Assembly (NCBI GenBank): GCA_025150425.1
Contig: CP102281.1
Span: forward strand, 1,798,001 to 1,862,000
Length of the DNA stretch: 64,000 bases
Reading direction: 5' to 3'
Origin: [Eubacterium] siraeum
GTDB lineage: Bacteria > Bacillota > Clostridia > Oscillospirales > Ruminococcaceae
The notes beneath the pieces are model-generated. The model had not been told where the DNA came from, searched no databases, and worked only from the letters and a program-made list of their open reading frames with translations. Shown piece after piece: positions 60,400-64,000 of this stretch (within the stretch, counting starts at the first letter, position 1; the number at the start of each line of letters is the position of its first letter). A program made the translations under genes and the position numbers.

Positions 60400-61813
60400 A
60401 AAAAGAAAAAATGGTGAGGGCACATTACGCCTGCGTAAAGACGGTCGGTGGGAAGGAAGAATTGTTGTCGGGTACAATGAGAAAAGCCTGCCTATTACAA
60501 AATGCGTAACCGCCAAGACAAAAACAGAATGTTCCACTAAGCTCGAAGCGCTGAAAGAACAGTACGGACGCTCTTCCGATAAAATTAAACCGGATATGCC
60601 GTTCGGGGATTGGATCGACTTCTGGTATCAGACCTACTGCCGACACACACTCCGTATTACCACAAGAACCGACTATGAAAACCGCATTTACAATCATATC
60701 ATTCCCGAAATCGGAAAAATTCCGCTGAACAGGATGTCACAGTCGGATTTACAGCAATTCTACGCAAAGGAAAAGACAGACGGAAGAAAACTGCACGCAA
60801 AAACCTACGGAAAGGGACTTTCGGACAGAACGATAAGGGGGATACATGCCAACTGCCGAACAGCTTTACAGCGGGCGGTACAGGACGGTTTGATACGAAC
60901 AAATCCCGCTGTCTGCTGTAAACTGCCGCCGAAAAAAGCGCGGGAGATGCAGGTGCTGACGCAAAATGAGATTCTGCGGTTTCTGCATCAGGCAAAGGAA
61001 GAAGGATATTATGAACTTTTTCTGCTGGAGCTCGGCACGGGAATGCGGCGCGGTGAAATATTGGCGCTCAAATGGAGCGACCTCAACTTCGCAACAGGAG
61101 AGCTTCGCATTGAACGGCAGGTATATATCATCAAGGCAGAGGTGATTATATCGGCGCCGAAAACAAAAGCCTCGATACGCACCGTTATTCTGCCACCGTC
61201 ACTCTTGAAAACCCTTGTGGCGTATAAGGAAACGGTGGATTCGGAATGGATGTTTCCGTCACCGACAGATAACGGCAGACCGAGAAATCCGTCATCGGTT
61301 AGGAAACGGTTACAACTGATCTTGGAACGGGCGGGCTGTAAAAAGGTGCGCTTTCACGATCTGCGTCACACCTTTGCTACCATGGCACTGGAAAACGGAA
61401 TGGACATCAAAACGCTGTCCGCCATGATAGGCCATGTCAGCGCGGAAACCACGCTCAATATTTATAGCCATATCACCGATACTATGCAAAGGCAGGCGGC
61501 GGTGCATATCGACCGCAAAATCGGCGGCACAGACGCCCGTATGCCGACAGAAAAGCGGGAGGAAAGGAAAGATACCTCCCCGATCGAATTCACGCCGTAC
61601 AAGCCCAAAATACGAAAGCCCGGGACGGGTTGTGTCACCATGATTAACGGCCACCTCTACGAGGGACGGTACACACCAACCAATGCCTACGGCAAGCGGG
61701 AAAGCCACAATATCTACGCGAAAACGCGCGAGGAATGCGAAGATAAGCTCGCGGAAATGATTGTGCAGGTCAAGGCGCAAATCAAGGCGGAAAAAGAGAA
61801 AATGACAGGGTGA
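60383..61813 (+). CDS. int: Tyrosine integrase, second of two, with extra C-terminal domain
   Basis: 476 residues and related to the first integrase but clearly diverged. Catalytic set: GTGMRRGEILALKW, FHDLRHTFATMAL, IGHVSAETTL and the nucleophile in NIYSH. After the catalytic domain it has about 75 extra residues. There, NGHLYEGRYTPTN and YAKTREECEDKLAEM repeat the pattern of its own N-terminal arm-binding domain (GRWEGRIVVG, TAKTKTECSTKLEAL). The start overlaps the first gene by 17 bases; an ATG seven codons earlier is an alternative. Confidence 0.93.
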   Translation: MIPIAKKRKNGEGTLRLRKDGRWEGRIVVGYNEKSLPITKCVTAKTKTECSTKLEALKEQYGRSSDKIKPDMPFGDWIDFWYQTYCRHTLRITTRTDYENRIYNHIIPEIGKIPLNRMSQSDLQQFYAKEKTDGRKLHAKTYGKGLSDRTIRGIHANCRTALQRAVQDGLIRTNPAVCCKLPPKKAREMQVLTQNEILRFLHQAKEEGYYELFLLELGTGMRRGEILALKWSDLNFATGELRIERQVYIIKAEVIISAPKTKASIRTVILPPSLLKTLVAYKETVDSEWMFPSPTDNGRPRNPSSVRKRLQLILERAGCKKVRFHDLRHTFATMALENGMDIKTLSAMIGHVSAETTLNIYSHITDTMQRQAAVHIDRKIGGTDARMPTEKREERKDTSPIEFTPYKPKIRKPGTGCVTMINGHLYEGRYTPTNAYGKRESHNIYAKTREECEDKLAEMIVQVKAQIKAEKEKMTG

Positions 61814-61867
61814 CCGAAAAAGTCACCCTGTCAAAATTTGAGGTGCTGTAGACAAAGAATACAGTCG

Positions 61868-62521
61868 CTAATTAAAATATTGATTATAAATTTGATTGAC
61901 AGCTTCAACATAAACAATAAATGACGGATGATCTTTCTCTAACGGATGAGATAAATATAGATTTTTAAGATAAATATATCGCTCTCTTACATCAAGCCAT
62001 AAATCATTGATTTTGATTTGTTTTACCTTTTGCGCTATGTTGTGAGAGCTTGGAACCTCATTCCAAACATACTGGTCATTACCGTATTCCCAGACATTTT
62101 TATTATGAATCAACCTGCACAGTGTTCCATCAGAATTTTTGGCGACAATTGCAACATCAAAACTAAATTCAACTGCAGGTTCATCTTTGAAATGTAACAG
62201 AGCTGTCAAGCATGAAGTTGAATCTTGTGATTCGGAAAAGCAAGTCAATCCTTCAGCTTTATCAAGCAAAATACGAACGGTATTTTTTAAATGACGCAGA
62301 TCATTCCAATATTCGTCCGGAGCTTTAATTATTTCAAGGTTGTAGTCAAGGTCAAACGGTCCATTGCCGTTTCGTGTAACCATATTTCTTGCTCCACTGC
62401 CAACAAGAGTAAATTGGGCGTTAATGCATTTTTCCTTAAGTAAGGCACATGTCTTTTTTAAGACATGTGAACAGTCAGAGCGATACCTTTTGCATTCTGA
62501 CTCATTGACAATTCTGTACAT
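61868..62521 (-). CDS. Nucleotidyltransferase-fold protein
   Basis: 217 residues. GSGAR at 41-45, Asp57 and Asp59 in FDLDYNL, and Asp122 in VEFSFDVAIV form the G-S...D-x-D...D catalytic set of the nucleotidyltransferase (pol beta) superfamily. The C-terminal helices (HNIAQKVKQIKINDLWLDVRERYIYLK) may form a substrate-binding cap. The product (nucleotide second messenger, antibiotic or tRNA modification) is unknown. It lies alone between integrases and the element's tRNA-Pro, on the opposite strand, the usual place for cargo. ATG with AAGGAG upstream. Confidence 0.7.
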   Translation of the reverse strand: MYRIVNESECKRYRSDCSHVLKKTCALLKEKCINAQFTLVGSGARNMVTRNGNGPFDLDYNLEIIKAPDEYWNDLRHLKNTVRILLDKAEGLTCFSESQDSTSCLTALLHFKDEPAVEFSFDVAIVAKNSDGTLCRLIHNKNVWEYGNDQYVWNEVPSSHNIAQKVKQIKINDLWLDVRERYIYLKNLYLSHPLEKDHPSFIVYVEAVNQIYNQYFN

Positions 62522-62620
62522 TTTATATTTCTCCTTTTCGCCCATGCCACCCATTCAACACTTTAGTGATAAATCATTAAATTATATCAGAAAATTTTTA
62601 TTTGTCAATACTCATTCTGA

Positions 62621-62660
62621 AAAAATAAGCGATTGCAGTAAAAAATACTGAAATCGCTTA
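62621..62660 (-). terminator. Terminator of the element-borne tRNA-Pro
   Basis: Minus-strand TAAGCGATTTCAGTA and TACTGCAATCGCTTA pair with one mismatch around a T-rich loop, then ATTTTTTC follows. Confidence 0.75.
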
Positions 62661-62665
62661 AAAAT

Positions 62666-62741
62666 TGGTCGGAGTGGCGAGGCTCAAACTCGCGGCCTCC
62701 GCATCCCAAATGCGGCGCGCTATCAACTGCGCTACACCCCG
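62666..62741 (-). tRNA. tRNA-Pro(TGG), complete, carried by the element
   Basis: 76 bases with encoded CCA. Acceptor CGGGGTG/CACTCCG (one G-T), D arm GCGC-AGTTGATA-GCGC, anticodon stem CCGCA/TGCGG around TTTGGGA with anticodon TGG, and T arm GCGAG-TTTGAGC-CTCGC. It differs from the split host copy across its whole length, so it came with the element. It would restore decoding of CCA/CCN proline codons. A weak TTGACC/TTAATA promoter overlaps the GTGGTC hexamers upstream. Confidence 0.92.
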
Positions 62742-63121
62742 ATAGTTATTAAATTGTGGTCGTGTAAGTGGTCAAATCTGTGGTCAGACACGGTTTTGAC
62801 CGCTGTTTTTTGTTTTCCAAACTGCCCGAAATCCGCACGGTTGAAGGGCTTTCTGCAATTTTCGCTTTCGTGCGGTGCGAAGACCGCCTATGCTCCCAAA
62901 TGCGGCGCGCTATCAACTGCGCTACACCCCGATAGTTATTAAATTGTGGTCGTGTAAGTGGTCAAATCTGTGGTCAAACACAGTTTTGACTGCCTTTTTT
63001 CATTTTCCGAACCGCCCGAAATCTGCACGTTTAAAGGGTTTTCGGCGGTTGGCACCGATAAACGTCAGAAATGCCGTCTATGCTCCCAAAGCAGGCGCGC
63101 TACCACCTGCGCTACACCTCG
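62742..63121. repeat. Two 190-bp tandem units ending in tRNA-Pro 5' halves
   Basis: Units 62742-62931 and 62932-63121 have identical length. Both start ATAGTTATTAAATT, carry three GTGGTC hexamers 12 bp apart (first hexamers at 62756 and 62946) and end with TGCTCCCAAA plus a tRNA-Pro 5' half. The first half (62891-62931) matches the element-borne tRNA; the second (63081-63121) matches the split host tRNA. They look like successive right-end attachment scars. Confidence 0.75.
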
Positions 63122-63528
63122 ATATTTTTATATCAACATTTTTTCTTATATCTCTGTTTTCTTCCCTGCTTTGTCCGCCCTCTTGCGGTTCCCGTAATCT
63201 CTTCGGCTCAATAGTGAGCCTCGACATTCCGACCACTGCGCCTAAAATCGTTCGCTTTTTCTGCCACCGGCAGCGCTCACGTTTTTTGCCCAAAGCAGGC
63301 GCGCTACCACCTGCGCTACACCTCGATATTTTTATATCAACTTTTTTCTTATATCTCTGTTTTCTTCCCTGCTTTGTCCGCCCTCTTGCGGTTCCCGTAA
63401 TCTCTTCGGCTCAATAATGAGCCTCGACATTCCGACCGCTGCGCCTAAAAACGCTCGCTTTTTCTGCCACCGGCAGCGCTCACGTTTTTTGCCCAAAGCA
63501 GGCGCGCTACCACCTGCGCTACACCTCG
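63122..63528. repeat. Two near-identical 204/203-bp tandem units ending in host-type tRNA-Pro 5' halves
   Basis: Units 63122-63325 and 63326-63528 differ at only a few positions and each ends in GCCCAAAGCAGGCGCGCTAC and the rest of a host-type 5' half. They carry no GTGGTC hexamers, unlike the neighbouring 190-bp units. The bodies are otherwise non-coding. Confidence 0.75.
63491..63528 (-). pseudogene. 5' half of the split tRNA-Pro(TGG), next to its promoter
   Basis: Minus strand: acceptor CGAGGTG, D arm GCGC-AGGTGGTA-GCGC, anticodon stem CCTGC and TTTGGGC. Acceptor and anticodon stem are perfectly complementary to the 3' half at 49169-49213. It is the copy adjoining the native promoter, so it marks the original chromosomal side. 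Two further copies lie at 63081-63121 and 63288-63325. Confidence 0.85.
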
Positions 63529-63558
63529 ATACTGCTATTATCTGAATACAGCTTAAAT

Positions 63559-63587
63559 ATTATAGCATAATAAATCCCTCTTGTCAA
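63559..63587 (-). promoter_or_regulatory. Promoter of the split tRNA-Pro gene
   Basis: Minus-strand consensus TTGACA and TATAAT with a 17-base spacer, 30 bases upstream of the last 5' half. It now transcribes the array of half-tRNAs toward the intact element-borne tRNA-Pro. Confidence 0.85.
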
Positions 63588-63731
63588 CTGCTTTCAATTT
63601 TGATTTTGATTTATGATTGTTGGTTTTAATAATGCGTTACAAAAAGCAAAGTTTTCCACTTAATAGGACGGATAGGATTTGTTAACAACAGAATTATAAT
63701 GCGTAATCCCACCTCGCCCACCAAATCCCCA

Positions 63732-63767
63732 AAAGAAAAACCCCCTCAATCGCAGTGACAGAGAGGA
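63732..63767 (-). terminator. Terminator after tRNA-Gln
   Basis: Minus-strand CCTCTC and GAGGGG pair (one wobble) and TTTTTC follows, nine bases after the CCA end of tRNA-Gln. Confidence 0.5.
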
Positions 63768-63775
63768 TTTACACA

Positions 63776-63850
63776 TGGCTGGGATAGCGGGATTTGAACC
63801 CACGAGTGACGGAGTCAAAGTCCGTTGCCTTACCGCTTGGCTATATCCCA
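63776..63850 (-). tRNA. tRNA-Gln(TTG)
   Basis: 75 bases with encoded CCA. Acceptor TGGGATA/TATCCCA, anticodon stem ACGGA/TCCGT around CTTTGAC with anticodon TTG, and T arm GTGGG-TTCAAAT-CCCGC. All stems are sound. Confidence 0.92.
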
Positions 63851-63911
63851 GTATAAACGAATGCCGCCGGCACTATAAGCCAGCGCAGGCGGCATTCGTT
63901 CTTAATAAATA

Positions 63912-63989
63912 TGGGGTGGGAGATGGGACTCGAACCCACGATCTTCGGGACCACAATCCGACGCGTTAACCAGCTACGCTACACCCACC
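63912..63989 (-). tRNA. tRNA-His(GTG)
   Basis: Encoded CCA and the extra G at position -1 opposite C73, typical of tRNA-His. Anticodon GTG sits in TTGTGGT. Two stem positions look non-canonical (a T-T in the acceptor stem and an A-C at the base of the anticodon loop), but the overall fold and identity are clear. Confidence 0.85.
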
Positions 63990-64000
63990 ATAAATGGCAC

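Larger units (their letters stand above)
49204..63490. mobile_element. Integrative element (about 14.3 kb) inserted in a tRNA-Pro anticodon loop
   Basis: The boundaries are the two separated halves of one tRNA-Pro gene. Inside are two tyrosine integrases, an excisionase-like gene, a replication-initiator-like gene, a restriction and methylation block, and a replacement tRNA-Pro. GTGGTC hexamers spaced 12 bp apart occur near both ends (49329-49346 and 62756-62785). The right side is compound: TGCTCCCAAA cores recur at 62891 and 63081, so the youngest element may end at 62890 and the rest be older scars. No conjugation genes are present, so it would need help to transfer. Confidence 0.75.

Noticed and set aside
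62742-63528. CRISPR array
   Set aside because: The repeated blocks are tRNA 5' halves, and the intervening sequences are similar to each other, about 150 bp or longer, and paired; no cas genes are present.
63775-63969. A plus-strand frame across the tRNA genes
   Set aside because: It is antisense translation of tRNA-Gln and tRNA-His (FEPTSDGV- and TRTHDLRD-like peptides are typical of this).
63912-63989. tRNA-His as a pseudogene because of two stem mismatches
   Set aside because: The G(-1), anticodon, T arm and CCA are intact, and single A-C or T-T mismatches are tolerated; evidence is too weak to call it broken.

Overview
The window looks like chromosome of an anaerobic, low-to-mid GC, Gram-positive member of the Clostridia, most likely Oscillospiraceae/Ruminococcaceae (Ruminococcus or [Eubacterium] siraeum-like). 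The signs are strong AGGAGG-type ribosome binding sites, frequent TTG/GTG starts, an oxygen-sensitive NrdG activase, several radical SAM enzymes, LytTR/GHKL two-component genes, a sortase-type surface protein and a secreted GH5 cellulase with fibronectin III modules. The genus call is an inference.

Layout. 1-5.2 kb (minus): a degenerate D-Ala-D-Ala ligase-like gene, DUF1934 (ywiB), argS, a homocysteine methyltransferase-like gene and the start of a YfhO membrane protein. 5.4-9.7 kb (plus): CNNM/CBS transporter, NfeD-like, YcxB-like, araD and an unknown propeller-like protein. 9.7-10.1 kb: a MITE-like repeat between two copies of a hairpin. 10.1-16.6 kb: an HPr-like protein without the active histidine, mtaB, purL and an IS200-type insertion sequence with a cluster of hairpins. 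16.6-23 kb (minus): a large NPETG-anchored surface protein, an ECF S component and a FlhB-like/FliK-like pair. 23.1-30.1 kb (plus): cheA-cheW-cheR-cheB, then the cellulase. 30.2-37.1 kb (minus): glycosyltransferase, peptide-binding lipoprotein with nrdG, radical SAM-PerR-YgiT, and a DUF4173/XRE/DUF2975 operon. 37.2-42.1 kb (minus): one LytTR response regulator followed by three tandem paralogous GHKL sensor kinases. 42.5-48.7 kb: two AraC-type regulators, an MFS transporter, a GH2 glycosidase and an EamA-like permease, a carbohydrate-use region.

49.2-63.5 kb is an integrative element that has split a tRNA-Pro(TGG) gene in its anticodon loop. The 3' half of that tRNA, with its terminator, lies at 49.17 kb; the matching 5' half, with its promoter, lies at 63.5 kb. 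The element carries an XRE regulator, an Mrr-type endonuclease, a Vsr-cytosine methyltransferase fusion, an HpaII-type endonuclease, two more C5-methyltransferases, a GHKL ATPase whose C-terminus looks like a TIR domain, a convergent small gene with a palindromic operator, a DUF6809 gene, an attenuator-preceded xis/rep pair, two tandem tyrosine integrases, a nucleotidyltransferase and its own complete tRNA-Pro(TGG). Its right end is a tandem array of four units, each ending in a tRNA-Pro 5' half, which looks like scars of repeated integrations. tRNA-Gln and tRNA-His follow.

The strongest candidates for something undescribed are the GHKL-TIR protein inside a multi-methyltransferase restriction island, and the split tRNA with its half-tRNA array and 12-bp-spaced GTGGTC repeats. 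All calls come from reading the sequence alone; no database search was run.
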